A DNA stretch of 40,076 bases from an uncultured Cryomorphaceae bacterium (GTDB lineage Bacteria; Bacteroidota; Bacteroidia; Flavobacteriales; Schleiferiaceae): assembly GCA_913043005.1 (NCBI GenBank), contig CAJWKU010000016.1, positions 1-40,076 on the forward strand. Reading direction: 5' to 3'. This document shows positions 26,074 through 35,122 of this stretch, one piece after another. Position 1 is the first letter of the stretch. Every line of letters starts with the position of its first letter. The position numbers were made by a program, and so were the translations under genes. Under the pieces are notes generated by a model. It did not search any database, was not told where the DNA came from, and was given only the letters and a program-made list of their open reading frames with translations.

Positions 26074-27231
26074 GTGAAAAATATTTTATGTATAATTATT
26101 ATAGTTCTTTTTAGTATTACAACAATTTCGTGTGCCAAAAAAGAAGATTCAGACCTCTCTGAATCTACAGACAACTTATCTACAGACAACTCATCTACAG
26201 ACAACTCTACTACTGAAGACTTTTCGATTTCAAGTTCTGCTGACAATGAAACGGTTACTTTTGGCCAGACTTATCAGTACGAGTTTACCACTAGTGGTGG
26301 TAGTGCCTCAGATAACCTCACATATACTCTGAGTAGTGGTCCTGATAATATGACCATCTCCTCTACAGGCCTTGTCGAATGGACTCCTGCTACATCCTCT
26401 GACATTGATACGCATACAATTACAATTACAGTCACAACAGCAAGCGGGTATACATTAACTCAGACTTATGACCTTGTTGTGACTGGAACATGTGTTTCAG
26501 GGAATGTTTTGGCCATTTGGTCTGGAGACCAGCGCACTTCAACTGATAGCACAAAATTTCTAGGAAACATAACTGCCTATACCGATAATGCTTCCGATAA
26601 CTGTGGTCAATCAAATAATCTAGATTGTACTCCTTACAATAACTATGATTTGCGTAGTTCAGCTGAACACTTGAACATCGGTCCTACACCTTCAGCTACC
26701 AAAGGTAACATGTTTTTCTACAATCAATACGATAATACAAGTTATACCTACTTATTTTGGATGTTCGGGAAAAGTGGTTCATCTTTCAGTCCTTCACCAA
26801 ATCACGTACATTTAGATGTATTCACTGCCAATAGTACTTCCTCAGACAACGTTACCGTAAGTGATGATTTTTGGAATAGTGACGCAGATGAAACACTTCA
26901 GGAATCACAGAGTGAAAGTAGTGGGCTTTACTCAAGTACTTATGCGGGGCGATATAGATATTCTTCGGGATATTCAGATGGTGGTGTTTTAGGCCCATTT
27001 TCAGGAAGTAGCTACAGAATTATGGTAGATCTTGGTGGAAAATCAGCACTATCTCCTACACATTCTACAACCACTAGTGAGGATACTTCAGCCAGTGGAG
27101 TTAGTGGTAACGATTTGGGATTAGGTAACCTGGATTCTTTTAAGTTTTGGTCTAAAGACAACAGCTCATTCTCTCTTGGAAATGTAGATAATTTTACTAT
27201 TGGTTTTAAAACAAGCGTTTCTTGCCAATGA
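26074..27231 (+). CDS. lipoprotein with Ig-like (He_PIG) domain
   Basis: 385 residues from a GTG start, 6 bases after AAGGG. The signal peptide ends at FSITTISC (C20), the same length and pattern as in the minus-strand lipoproteins. A Ser/Thr/Asp-rich linker built from a 15-base tandem repeat follows. Residues ~50-135 form a cadherin/Ig-like domain: TVTFGQTYQYEF, SGPDNMTISSTGLVEWTP and DIDTHTITITVT. The remaining 240 residues, rich in Ser, Asn and Tyr, with FFYNQYDNTSYTYLFWMFGK and DNFTIGFKT, match nothing I recognise. The gene overlaps the next small lipoprotein gene by 4 bases (ATGA). Confidence 0.8.
   Translation: MKNILCIIIIVLFSITTISCAKKEDSDLSESTDNLSTDNSSTDNSTTEDFSISSSADNETVTFGQTYQYEFTTSGGSASDNLTYTLSSGPDNMTISSTGLVEWTPATSSDIDTHTITITVTTASGYTLTQTYDLVVTGTCVSGNVLAIWSGDQRTSTDSTKFLGNITAYTDNASDNCGQSNNLDCTPYNNYDLRSSAEHLNIGPTPSATKGNMFFYNQYDNTSYTYLFWMFGKSGSSFSPSPNHVHLDVFTANSTSSDNVTVSDDFWNSDADETLQESQSESSGLYSSTYAGRYRYSSGYSDGGVLGPFSGSSYRIMVDLGGKSALSPTHSTTTSEDTSASGVSGNDLGLGNLDSFKFWSKDNSSFSLGNVDNFTIGFKTSVSCQ
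26164..26208 (+). repeat. 15-bp tandem repeat, three copies
   Basis: Three adjacent 15-base units (26164-26178, 26179-26193, 26194-26208) that begin TCTACAGACAACT and differ only in the last bases. They encode a STDNx repeat in the linker right after the lipid anchor. Such in-frame repeats can change linker length by slippage without breaking the reading frame. Confidence 0.9.
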
Positions 27232-27491
27232 AAATTAAATTTAAACCTTTTCTCATGAAAATATGTTCTGTGGCAATCACAATACTAGTCCTAGGTTGTG
27301 GAACAACGGATTCAATAGATCCAAAAGGAAAAGAACTTGGTTATTGGGGGTTTAAAAGTTCATCTGGTAGAACATTGAAGTGGAATTGTACTGATTCACT
27401 AACTTTCCAAGATACTTGTAATCGACAGGACACAAGTAGTAATGATGAAAATTGGATGGATGCTATTTGGGGATTTTTAAAGCAAATTTAG
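27228..27491 (+). CDS. small predicted lipoprotein
   Basis: 87 residues from the ATG at 27228, which overlaps the stop of the preceding lipoprotein gene as ATGA. A TTG at 27222 and an ATG at 27255 are alternative starts. A hydrophobic stretch, ICSVAITILVLGC, ends in a lipobox with the Cys near residue 24. The mature part is about 64 residues with GYWGFKSSSGRTLKWNC and two more Cys, and ends in a WGFLKQI motif. No family is recognised. Coupling suggests it works with, or modifies the function of, the Ig-like lipoprotein. Confidence 0.62.
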   Translation: MKIKFKPFLMKICSVAITILVLGCGTTDSIDPKGKELGYWGFKSSSGRTLKWNCTDSLTFQDTCNRQDTSSNDENWMDAIWGFLKQI

Positions 27492-27903
27492 TGCTGAATG
27501 AAAATTTTTAGGCTCCAATTTGCCAAAAATTGTTCCATGAGTAAACATGCAATCAGCCATGCAAAATTGTAAGAAAACTAACTTAACACATGATATAATT
27601 TGAGTAAATAATAGAAAAAATTTTAGACAGTATCACTTCCTTTCAGCTAATCTTTCCAATATATCCTATAAGTAAAAGCACAATATTTACATAATCCTTG
27701 AGTTAATAAATAAGAGCAATATAAGAGGGGGGATTAACGCTATATGCTGTACCTTTTGATACTTACTACCTTCCAGAATAAATATATTAATTGTGATCCG
27801 GGGTTTTTAGTGAGGATATAATCCCCACGAGATATGAATGCTTTTGCTAATCCTTAAATCTAAAACTATAATATTGTAAGTTTTTTTTCGAATGCTAACA
27901 ATC
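27492..27903. other. intergenic region between convergent genes
   Basis: 412 AT-rich bases between the small lipoprotein gene (+) and azlD (-). A weak A/T-only inverted repeat lies near 27499-27528. No gene, tRNA or clear terminator was found. Confidence 0.4.
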
Positions 27904-28245
27904 TCACAAACTCGAGATTTCACCGAACCATAGAAGTGTTATAAAAGCGGTCTCTCCAAAAACAATACCTACCCACAAACGTTTTCCCAGAAGATAGAAC
28001 CCCAAAAAAGCAAAGACCATAGGGATCAGCCTTTGCCATAGCGGGACCTCTTCCAACATGCCTGATGGAAGTATTAGTGTTCTCGCAACCAGTGAGGCAA
28101 TTATGCCATAAGCTAAACAGGTAAACCATTCAAAGATAGGATGGTTAGCTTCGATACGGTGGCTTATCATTACACCTGTAAAACGCCAAACATAAGTAGC
28201 AAAAACTGCAGATAGGAAAAAGATCCATGCTGATGAATCAGCCAT
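27904..28245 (-). CDS. azlD: AzlD-family branched-chain amino acid exporter subunit
   Basis: 113 residues, four hydrophobic segments, the usual length of AzlD. Family features include the TYVWRFTGVMI opening (typically TYxxRxxp), ACLAYGIIASLVARTLILPSG-like second and third segments, and a VFAFLGFYLLG final region. With AzlC it forms a two-protein exporter for branched-chain or other amino acids. It overlaps azlC by 8 bases. Confidence 0.83.
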   Translation of the reverse strand: MADSSAWIFFLSAVFATYVWRFTGVMISHRIEANHPIFEWFTCLAYGIIASLVARTLILPSGMLEEVPLWQRLIPMVFAFLGFYLLGKRLWVGIVFGETAFITLLWFGEISSL

Positions 28246-28984
28246 TGACCTCCTTAATGTTTCCAGATCCTTTTAGCCTGTTACGTAGCATAAATGCAAG
28301 GCTACCCGAAATAAGTCCGGATAGCAGTAGTCCCCATTCCGGAGTAAGAAGATGCATTGGTGGTCCTAAAAGACAGCCTGAAACAAATGCTAGCAGAAAA
28401 GGAGGATGTATAGTGTTTGACATAAGGAGCCCAAAATATATAGGTACCAGGAAAATCAGACAAAGCGATATAATTATTGGCATACTTTCAAAGAGCATGT
28501 ATCCATTAAAAACTCCTATGATGCCTGCGATCATGCATGTTAAAGAAAAACCTAGAAAATAGGCCATCCTACGATCAGCGTTGATCTGATGCCCCCGATT
28601 AAGCATTTCAGCCCAGGTGTTGATAGAAATAAACTGGGCAAGAAAATAATTCCATCGACGATTGTGTGGTGCTTCATCAAAAACAGGCATCATCGAAAGA
28701 GTCATCGGCAGAAATCTAGCGTTCGCTCCTGCCACACCAAGAACAATTGCGATCAAGGGGGCTCCTAGACCATATAATTCAACATGAACTACCTGTCCCG
28801 GAAGACCCCAAATCAAAACTGGGGATAGAATGGATATATAAAGAGATAAGCCTTGTTCTTGGGCCATAGAACCGAAACCTGTCATGGCAGAAAAGAGAAG
28901 AAGGGCTGGCACACCGAAGGCATTTCTTATACCTTTCAAAACTGCTTTAGGATTTGTTTCAAGGTCTTTCATGGACTGACGCAT
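28238..28984 (-). CDS. azlC: AzlC-family branched-chain amino acid exporter subunit
   Basis: 248 residues with the AzlC pattern: GIRNAFGVPALLLFSAMTGFGSMAQEQGLS at the start (split here as GIRNAFGVPALLLF and TGFGSMAQEQGLS), WGLPGQVVHVELYGLG near 70, and NARFLPMTLSMMP near 90 (family NxRhllys). About seven membrane segments follow. It exports amino acids together with AzlD, encoded immediately downstream with an 8-base overlap. Its location inside the lipoprotein cluster looks incidental. Confidence 0.86.
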   Translation of the reverse strand: MRQSMKDLETNPKAVLKGIRNAFGVPALLLFSAMTGFGSMAQEQGLSLYISILSPVLIWGLPGQVVHVELYGLGAPLIAIVLGVAGANARFLPMTLSMMPVFDEAPHNRRWNYFLAQFISINTWAEMLNRGHQINADRRMAYFLGFSLTCMIAGIIGVFNGYMLFESMPIIISLCLIFLVPIYFGLLMSNTIHPPFLLAFVSGCLLGPPMHLLTPEWGLLLSGLISGSLAFMLRNRLKGSGNIKEVNG

Positions 28985-29064
28985 TAAAATAAAATTTAAA
29001 TTGTAAAATAGAAAACTTAACCCTTAAGAAAATACTTTTAAAAAAATTTTAATCTGTTATGTTC

Positions 29065-30375
29065 TTATCTGATCTTTACAACAAATAAATCACCTGTGTC
29101 TCCTGAAGAACCTGGTCCTGCAACAATTACCGAACCGTCAGTTGCTTGCCTAGCTGCGAATGCTCCGCCCAAATCTTTGTTACTATAATTCCATAAAAGA
29201 GAACCTGAATTATTAGTTTTAAAAACCCATAACCCACCAAATGATGAAAAACTACTGCTGTTACCACTGACTAGAAAACCTCCATCTGGAGTCTTAGTCA
29301 AATGGCGTCCACTTACAGAATTTCCATCATACTCACGAAGTTTATCTAATTTGTCTCCTCCATAGTTATTCTGCCAGATTACTTCACCATCACTGTTTAT
29401 TTTCATGAGCAATACATCACCACCCTTACCATAAGAAAAAGTTCCTGCTACTACCACAAATGTATTGTCTTCTGATTCAATGATGCCTTCAGCAATATCA
29501 TCTTTGTCACCACCATAAGTTTTATCCCAGATTTTTTTTCCTTTGGAATTTGTTTTGATGATTCTTATGTCTTCTAATTTGTTGACGATCCTTTTAGAGC
29601 CAACTAAATAGAAGTTACCATCAGAAGCTTCAATTGCATCATAAGCTGAATTGTCCGGATGGTCAGAAAACTTTTTAGACCATTTTTTATTCCCATTTTG
29701 ATCAACTTTCAAAATCATGAAGTCTTCATTGTGAGAATGCCCGGCCTCCCCTCCAATAATGTATCCACCATCAGCTGTCTTAGAAATAGAATATCCACCG
29801 TCATAATTTTTTGTAATCGTAATTGCTTTTTTTGAAAGGACATTACCTTGCGGATCTACTTTTCCAAAGAAAACATCAGATTTATTTGCGTCATCACTTG
29901 AAGTGAATCCAGTTAGCACATAATTACCATCATTGTCTTCAACAACTGAGGTAGCTCTATCATAGTTTCTCAGATGAATTTTTTTATTCCAGATAACGTC
30001 TCCACTAGTTCCATCTAATTTTACTATTAAGATATCATCCATATTATCTGGCATTGGCCATTCCCAGCTAATTGATGTACCTACAACGACATAATTACCA
30101 TCTGAAGTTTTAATTACATCACTTGCCGACTCCTCATAATCCTTACTTTGAGTTGCATCTGGATCCATAATAGTTTTAGAGAAAACAACGTTGCTGGGAG
30201 ATTCATCACCTGACGTTGTTTGATCAGCTGAATTGGAGGCGCTATTAGATGTAGTTGAAGAGTTTTGTCCGCAAGAAGAATGGAAAAAAAGAGAACTTAT
30301 TAGAAAAAATAATAAATGTAAGAATTTCTTGTTAAAAAATTTATTTTTGGTAAATAAGAAATATATAGGAAACAT
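29065..30375 (-). CDS. lipoprotein with seven DGNY-type repeats (predicted beta-propeller)
   Basis: 436 residues. A basic N-terminus and long hydrophobic stretch end at LFFHSSC, a lipobox-like site near residue 35, followed by a Ser/Thr/Asn-rich linker. Seven repeats follow: DGNYVVVG, DGNYVLTG, DGGYIIGG, DGNFYLVG, DNTFVVVAG, DGGFLVSG and DGSVIVAG, each with a KxDxxGxxxW-like strand, closing with DLFVVKIR. The repeat style matches the lipoprotein at 24520-25881, but the signal peptide is longer and different, so this copy is more distant. Function unknown; envelope location is predicted. The Met at 30375 is the only good start in frame upstream of the hydrophobic stretch. Confidence 0.82.
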   Translation of the reverse strand: MFPIYFLFTKNKFFNKKFLHLLFFLISSLFFHSSCGQNSSTTSNSASNSADQTTSGDESPSNVVFSKTIMDPDATQSKDYEESASDVIKTSDGNYVVVGTSISWEWPMPDNMDDILIVKLDGTSGDVIWNKKIHLRNYDRATSVVEDNDGNYVLTGFTSSDDANKSDVFFGKVDPQGNVLSKKAITITKNYDGGYSISKTADGGYIIGGEAGHSHNEDFMILKVDQNGNKKWSKKFSDHPDNSAYDAIEASDGNFYLVGSKRIVNKLEDIRIIKTNSKGKKIWDKTYGGDKDDIAEGIIESEDNTFVVVAGTFSYGKGGDVLLMKINSDGEVIWQNNYGGDKLDKLREYDGNSVSGRHLTKTPDGGFLVSGNSSSFSSFGGLWVFKTNNSGSLLWNYSNKDLGGAFAARQATDGSVIVAGPGSSGDTGDLFVVKIR

Positions 30376-30635
30376 GAATTTTAAATATTATCTGTCTGAG
30401 ATTTTACACAGAAAAGTCTTATTCTAAAAAATTTTGTGGGGAGTTTTATGAACCATTAAAGGGAGTTAAACCTGTGTATATTATACTTAAATTGCTTACT
30501 ATAATAAAAGATACATGGTCAAAGATCAAATATTATCACTAGAGAATTAATTTCAAGCATAAATTATATTGGCTTGCTATGGCTTTCTTCGATTAGATAA
30601 ATTTTGCATACAATACATTTAAAAATGTATGACTT

Positions 30636-31307
30636 TTAGTGTTGTCGTGTGCTTAACAAGCTATGCATGGCCATGGAAACAGCCGACTGTACAGGTTCGA
30701 TAACTGGTATCCCAATTTTTGATTCGAGTCTAGTACGGTGTTTGGCCATACCAGCACAGCCAAGGATGATGGTTTCAGCCTGATCTAAATCTCTTAGTTG
30801 CTTTGCAGCGGAAAGTAGTTTCTCAAATGTTTTCTCACCACTAACGCTTTCTCTGACAGATAGTTCTGCCACTCTTTCTCCGGCAAGTCTTTCCATCACA
30901 CCCATTTGTCTCATGTAGCGTAGATGACGACGCATTGAGCTTTCTTGGAGAGCAATTACACCAAATCGATCTCCTCTGGACATTGCAGTCAGGATTCCAC
31001 ATTCCTGAATGCCGAAAACTGGTTTTTCGGAAGCCTCCCGGCACAAATGCAGGCCTGGATCGGAATAACAGGCAATGACAAATGCATCTACCTCCTTATT
31101 TTTTGAGACCATCTTTGTTAATGGGATAGTTACCGATTCTATATCTGCCTGGCTTTCAATTCCTAATGGCCCATCTGAAAGAGTCACGCATTCGATTCGT
31201 GGACCTTCTGAAAAATTGAACCTCTTCAGTTCTTGGGCCATATTTTCCGTTACCATTTCGTCAGAATTGGGGTTAATAACCAGAATGTGCTGCCGTTGTT
31301 TACTCAT
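30636..31307 (-). CDS. Asp/Glu/hydantoin racemase family protein
   Basis: 223 residues from the ATG at 31307; a TTG three codons upstream overlaps the preceding gene. The two catalytic cysteines are in place: C80 in ACYSDPGL and C184 in LGCAGM, equivalent to those of hydantoin racemase. The N-terminal ILVINPNSDEMVT motif is also typical of the HyuE/allantoin racemase group. It would interconvert the D and L forms of a 5-substituted hydantoin or similar cyclic ureide for the dihydropyrimidinase encoded just upstream. Third gene of a three-gene operon. Confidence 0.88.
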   Translation of the reverse strand: MSKQRQHILVINPNSDEMVTENMAQELKRFNFSEGPRIECVTLSDGPLGIESQADIESVTIPLTKMVSKNKEVDAFVIACYSDPGLHLCREASEKPVFGIQECGILTAMSRGDRFGVIALQESSMRRHLRYMRQMGVMERLAGERVAELSVRESVSGEKTFEKLLSAAKQLRDLDQAETIILGCAGMAKHRTRLESKIGIPVIEPVQSAVSMAMHSLLSTRQH

Positions 31308-31312
31308 AATTT

Positions 31313-32785
31313 TCAAAGCAGTTTAGCTCCAAAATTTCTTGAAGGGCTGAGTGGTGAGGAAATCGGTTGTTCACGACAGGTTTCGGCAGGAGTCCTTGGA
31401 AGGAATTTACCAGAGCCGCGCTCTACTTTTAGTTTTTCATCTTCTACTGCAATTCTGCCTCGGTTTATGACGATCCTAGGCCAACCTTTAACTTTCATTC
31501 CTTCGTAAGGAGTATAGTCCATGTTGTCATGCAGCATCTCTTGTTTGATGGTCCGGACCCATTTCGGATCCCATATCGCAATGTCTGCATCACCTCCAAT
31601 GACCAGTGAGCCTTTACGCGGATATAGTCCATAAATCTTTGCAGCATTAGTCGAAGTAAGGGCCACGAACTCATTTATCGTGATCCTACCTTTACCTACT
31701 CCTTCAGAGAAAAGGAGAGGCATCCTTGTTTCCAGTCCGGGTACACCGTTGGCAATTTTGTTGAAGCTAACATCCTTACCTGCATGAAATTTTCCGCTTT
31801 TATCAAGTCTGTAGGGGGCGTGATCAGATGAAAAAACCTGAAATGTCCCATTTTTAAGGCCTTTCCATATAGCCTTTTGGGATTCCTTGTCTCGAGGTGG
31901 AGGAGAACAACAATATTTAGCACCTTCCATTCCTTCTTGATCAAGATCTTTAGCAGTTAAAAAAAGATACTGGGGACATGTCTCACCGTAAATGTTCAAC
32001 TCGTTGTTTCTTGCTTGGAGAATAGAGTTTGCCGCTTCAGCATCAGAAACATGAACAATTAGCATTCGTGCATCTACCAAACGCGCAAGGTCTATGGCTC
32101 GGCGTGAAGCTTCACTTTCTGCTATGTGAGAATGGCTCACTGCATGAAATTTGGGAGCATTGTAACCGCGCTGTGTAAGACGATCCGAAATCCAATTGAT
32201 GATCTCGTTGTTCTCTGCATGAACCATGGTTAGGGCACCATACTTGCGCGCAAGGGCTAAAATGTCCAGTATTTCCCCGTCGTTAATCTTCAACATCTCG
32301 TATGTCATGTATACCTTAAAAGAAGTGTAGCCCTCCTTTATCAGTGAAGGAAGCTCGTCTTCGAGTACACTCTTGCTGGGATCTGATATGATGAGATGAA
32401 GTCCGTAGTCAATTACGGCTTTGTCTTTTGCACGTTTACGGGCATTAGCGACTACATCTCTGAGACTTTGACCGCGGTGTTGTGCTGCAAACGGCAGGAT
32501 GGTGGTGTTGCCACCAAAGGCAGCTGAGACACTGCCAGAGTAGAAATCGTCCGCTGTCATAATTTTGCTTGATGATTCCTGCTCTATGTGGCAGTGAGCG
32601 TCAATTCCTCCTGGAAGGACCAACAAGCCTTTTGCATCAATAATACGTTCTGAATGCCCCAGATTCTTGCCGATGGCAGCGATTTTTCCTTCACTAACAC
32701 CAATTTCCGATTCAAAGGATTCTACCGCAGTATGAACCGTCCCGTTCTTAATTAAAAGATCGTACTTTTTTATTTTTGGCTCCAT
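31313..32785 (-). CDS. dihydropyrimidinase / D-hydantoinase family cyclic amidohydrolase
   Basis: 490 residues, the normal length for the dihydropyrimidinase/hydantoinase branch. Metal ligands are H64 and H66 (GGIDAHCHIEQ), the carboxylated Lys in SFKVYMTYEM, the His in TMVHAENNE, the His in MLIVHVSDAEAA and the Asp in FSSDHAPYR. It opens cyclic ureides (dihydropyrimidines or hydantoins) to N-carbamoyl amino acids. The short C-terminal tail with TPAETCREQPISSPL is unusual. The next genes are a hydantoin racemase homologue and, upstream by 15 bases, a DapA-family protein. No N-carbamoyl-amino acid hydrolase gene is present in the window, so the pathway is incomplete here or uses another route. 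Confidence 0.9.
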   Translation of the reverse strand: MEPKIKKYDLLIKNGTVHTAVESFESEIGVSEGKIAAIGKNLGHSERIIDAKGLLVLPGGIDAHCHIEQESSSKIMTADDFYSGSVSAAFGGNTTILPFAAQHRGQSLRDVVANARKRAKDKAVIDYGLHLIISDPSKSVLEDELPSLIKEGYTSFKVYMTYEMLKINDGEILDILALARKYGALTMVHAENNEIINWISDRLTQRGYNAPKFHAVSHSHIAESEASRRAIDLARLVDARMLIVHVSDAEAANSILQARNNELNIYGETCPQYLFLTAKDLDQEGMEGAKYCCSPPPRDKESQKAIWKGLKNGTFQVFSSDHAPYRLDKSGKFHAGKDVSFNKIANGVPGLETRMPLLFSEGVGKGRITINEFVALTSTNAAKIYGLYPRKGSLVIGGDADIAIWDPKWVRTIKQEMLHDNMDYTPYEGMKVKGWPRIVINRGRIAVEDEKLKVERGSGKFLPRTPAETCREQPISSPLSPSRNFGAKLL

Positions 32786-32800
32786 CTTTTCCTAACTATT

Positions 32801-33739
32801 TTAATTTTCCTTCAATCGTGAATTGAGCCTATCAATAAGTTGATCCAGCTCTTCGTGGCCTATTTTAGTCAATACCGGCCCCGGAGCCCTACTCATTGCA
32901 CAGGATACGGCTCCTCGCCTACGGAGAATTTCTTTTCTAACCGCGAGTCCGAATCCAGGTTGCTGTTCGTAACGGACAAGAGGCAGATAGGTGTCGTAGA
33001 GGTCTTCAGCGTGTTTGGTTTCACCATTATTATGAAGCGAAACTACTTCAGCAAGCATTTCCGGAAAAGCGAATCCGGTCATTGCTCCATCTGCGCCACG
33101 CTGCAATTCCTGTGGGAGGTACAAACCCCCATTCCCGGTTAAGACTGAAACACGCCTCAGTCCCTGTTTTTCAGCAGAATCGCGAACCTGAGTCAGTTTT
33201 TCAAGGCCAGGGCAGTCCTCGTGTTTCAACATCACCAACTGAGGGAAATCTGTGACCATTCGGTTGAAGCATTCTACGGAAAGGTAGACTCCGGTCGATT
33301 GTGGATAATCCTGGTAGCAGAGTGGTATGTTTGAACCAAGCTGCTCTATAACTTGCGCATAGTAATTGTAAAGATTTTGATCAGTAGTCAATCCATTTGC
33401 TGGAGCAACCATCACACCTGCGCAGCCTATGCCCATACAGTACTGGGAAAAATCGACGAGATTTGTGAGACCAGCGTCAGTTACGCCAGCCACTACTGGA
33501 ACCCGCCCATTGACCCGTTTCAAAAAGTGTTTGACGAATCCTCTTGATTCATCTGCAGAGAGTTTGTTGGCCTCCCCCATCATGCCTAAGATAGTAATCC
33601 CACTCACTCCCTTTTCCAGGTAAAACTCGACAAGTGAATCAACACTTTTGAAATCTATACTGCTATCTTCGGAAAAAGGGGTTATGGAAATGACAAAAAC
33701 TCCATTGGTCTGTTCGTCTATTAAGCTTGCATTAGACAT
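32801..33739 (-). CDS. dihydrodipicolinate synthase (DapA) family aldolase/lyase
   Basis: 312 residues, a DapA-type TIM barrel. The Schiff-base Lys is K172 in QLVMLKHEDC and the conserved Tyr is Y142 in LCYQDYPQ. The usual GTTGE loop reads GMMGE (52-56), so the pair of Thr that handle the substrate carboxylate in DapA are both Met. This argues against lysine biosynthesis and for another member of the family, such as a keto-acid aldolase or dehydratase. It is the first gene of the operon with the dihydropyrimidinase 15 bases downstream, which suggests it acts on a product of that pathway. Substrate unknown. Confidence 0.87.
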   Translation of the reverse strand: MSNASLIDEQTNGVFVISITPFSEDSSIDFKSVDSLVEFYLEKGVSGITILGMMGEANKLSADESRGFVKHFLKRVNGRVPVVAGVTDAGLTNLVDFSQYCMGIGCAGVMVAPANGLTTDQNLYNYYAQVIEQLGSNIPLCYQDYPQSTGVYLSVECFNRMVTDFPQLVMLKHEDCPGLEKLTQVRDSAEKQGLRRVSVLTGNGGLYLPQELQRGADGAMTGFAFPEMLAEVVSLHNNGETKHAEDLYDTYLPLVRYEQQPGFGLAVRKEILRRRGAVSCAMSRAPGPVLTKIGHEELDQLIDRLNSRLKEN

Positions 33740-34086
33740 GATTTATTAAATAAGAAAGTTCTAGGAAATCAATAAATTACTTTAGTGTGGAGTTTCAGTC
33801 TTTAGACCATAATTGTCAAGGTGGATAGTATTATTTTTAGAAAAATTTGATTAACATTAATTGAAACACAAGACTTACACTGTAACTCTTTGTAATTTGG
33901 AGAATGATTATTGATTAAACTAAACTCAAGAGAAAAAACTAATCAATGATGGTATGATTTTATGACTGTCCATGGTTACTCTGTGTATCAGCACTCTATT
34001 TTTAATATACTAAGGCTTTTTTCCCAACCAGTTATTATTTTTTCAATCACTCTATTTTAAACTTTTTAAATATTTAAGGTATCTTC
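33740..34086. other. divergent intergenic region, hydantoinase operon / DMT transporter
   Basis: 347 AT-rich bases between oppositely read transcripts; promoters for both should be here. No palindromic operator or gene was recognised. AAGGT at 34076-34080 is the ribosome binding site of the following gene. Confidence 0.4.
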
Positions 34087-35001
34087 TTGTTTAGAATTGA
34101 AAACTACCGAATTTCTGCAACTATGTGGGCATATTGCCTACTAGTCATAACCACGATTTTCTGGGGGCTAAATGCAGTATTTGCAAGAATGGCTGTTGGG
34201 GAAATATCACCAATGTTGTTAGTTTCTGTTCGCTGGTTGGGTACCCTAATTCTACTTGTTCTGTTTGCGGGTAAAGACATCATCGCAGACCTACCTGTTA
34301 TTAGAAGGAACTTCGGCTATACTTTTCTTTTGGGTACCGTAGGTTTGGGGGGATTTGGTACATTGATATATTACAGTGCTTATACTACAACAGCTGTCAA
34401 CATTGGAATCATTCAGGGATCTATCCCAGCCATAGTTTTGGTAGGAAGCGTTTTTTTTTTCAGAACCCAAGTCAGTTTACTTCAGATCGGTGGTGTTACC
34501 ATTACTGTTCTTGGAGTCGTTTTGGTAAGCACAAGGGGGGATATTGAACTACTGATGACATTTAGTTTAAATGCTGGAGATCTCTTAATGCTGATTGCAG
34601 TTTTTTTTTATGGATCATACACTTTAGGGCTTCGACGCAAGAATGATCTCTCATCGATTGCTCTGTTTGTATCAGTGGTTTTTTCTGCTTTTATATCAAC
34701 CTTGCCATTTACGATTTATGAGTTTTATTCGGGGAGAACTGTCTGGCCTGATCCTCAGTATTGGGGGCTTGTAGGGTTAATCGTTCTTTTTCCTTCTTTT
34801 CTTTCACAGATTTGTTTCATTGCTAGCGTTAAGTTGATCGGGCCAGCTCGTTCTGGAGTGTTCATTAATCTTGTCCCGATTTTTGCTTCTTTTTTCGCGG
34901 TAATGATTCTGGATGAGGCTTTCGAGTATTTCCAGGGGATTTCCTTGCTTTTTGTGCTTTCCGGAATCTATATCTTCGAGAAATTCAAGCCAGTTGTATA
35001 A
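34087..35001 (+). CDS. DMT-superfamily (EamA) transporter
   Basis: 304 residues with ten predicted membrane segments in two EamA halves. The first is WAYCLLVITTIFWGLNAVFA with the family's WG motif, and the repeat begins near LMLIAVFFYGSYT. The C-terminal half ends with a FINLVPIFASFFAVMILDEA segment, where family members have the P-xx-A/G-x-x-lGE motif. The start is a TTG with AAGGT 6 bases upstream; the ATG at 34123 would remove 12 residues but lacks a Shine-Dalgarno sequence. Substrates of such carriers are amino acids, nucleobases or metabolites. Next to the hydantoinase operon, a role in moving its substrate or product is possible. Confidence 0.88.
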   Translation: MFRIENYRISATMWAYCLLVITTIFWGLNAVFARMAVGEISPMLLVSVRWLGTLILLVLFAGKDIIADLPVIRRNFGYTFLLGTVGLGGFGTLIYYSAYTTTAVNIGIIQGSIPAIVLVGSVFFFRTQVSLLQIGGVTITVLGVVLVSTRGDIELLMTFSLNAGDLLMLIAVFFYGSYTLGLRRKNDLSSIALFVSVVFSAFISTLPFTIYEFYSGRTVWPDPQYWGLVGLIVLFPSFLSQICFIASVKLIGPARSGVFINLVPIFASFFAVMILDEAFEYFQGISLLFVLSGIYIFEKFKPVV

Positions 35002-35122
35002 TCGGAGTAGCAGGGACAAAAATATTAAAAAGATTTAAGTTAACTAATGTTTGTGTTTTTGACTCTGATTAGTATTGCAGAGTACAATTTCCCAATTAAT
35101 TAACATTAAAGAATAAATCAAG

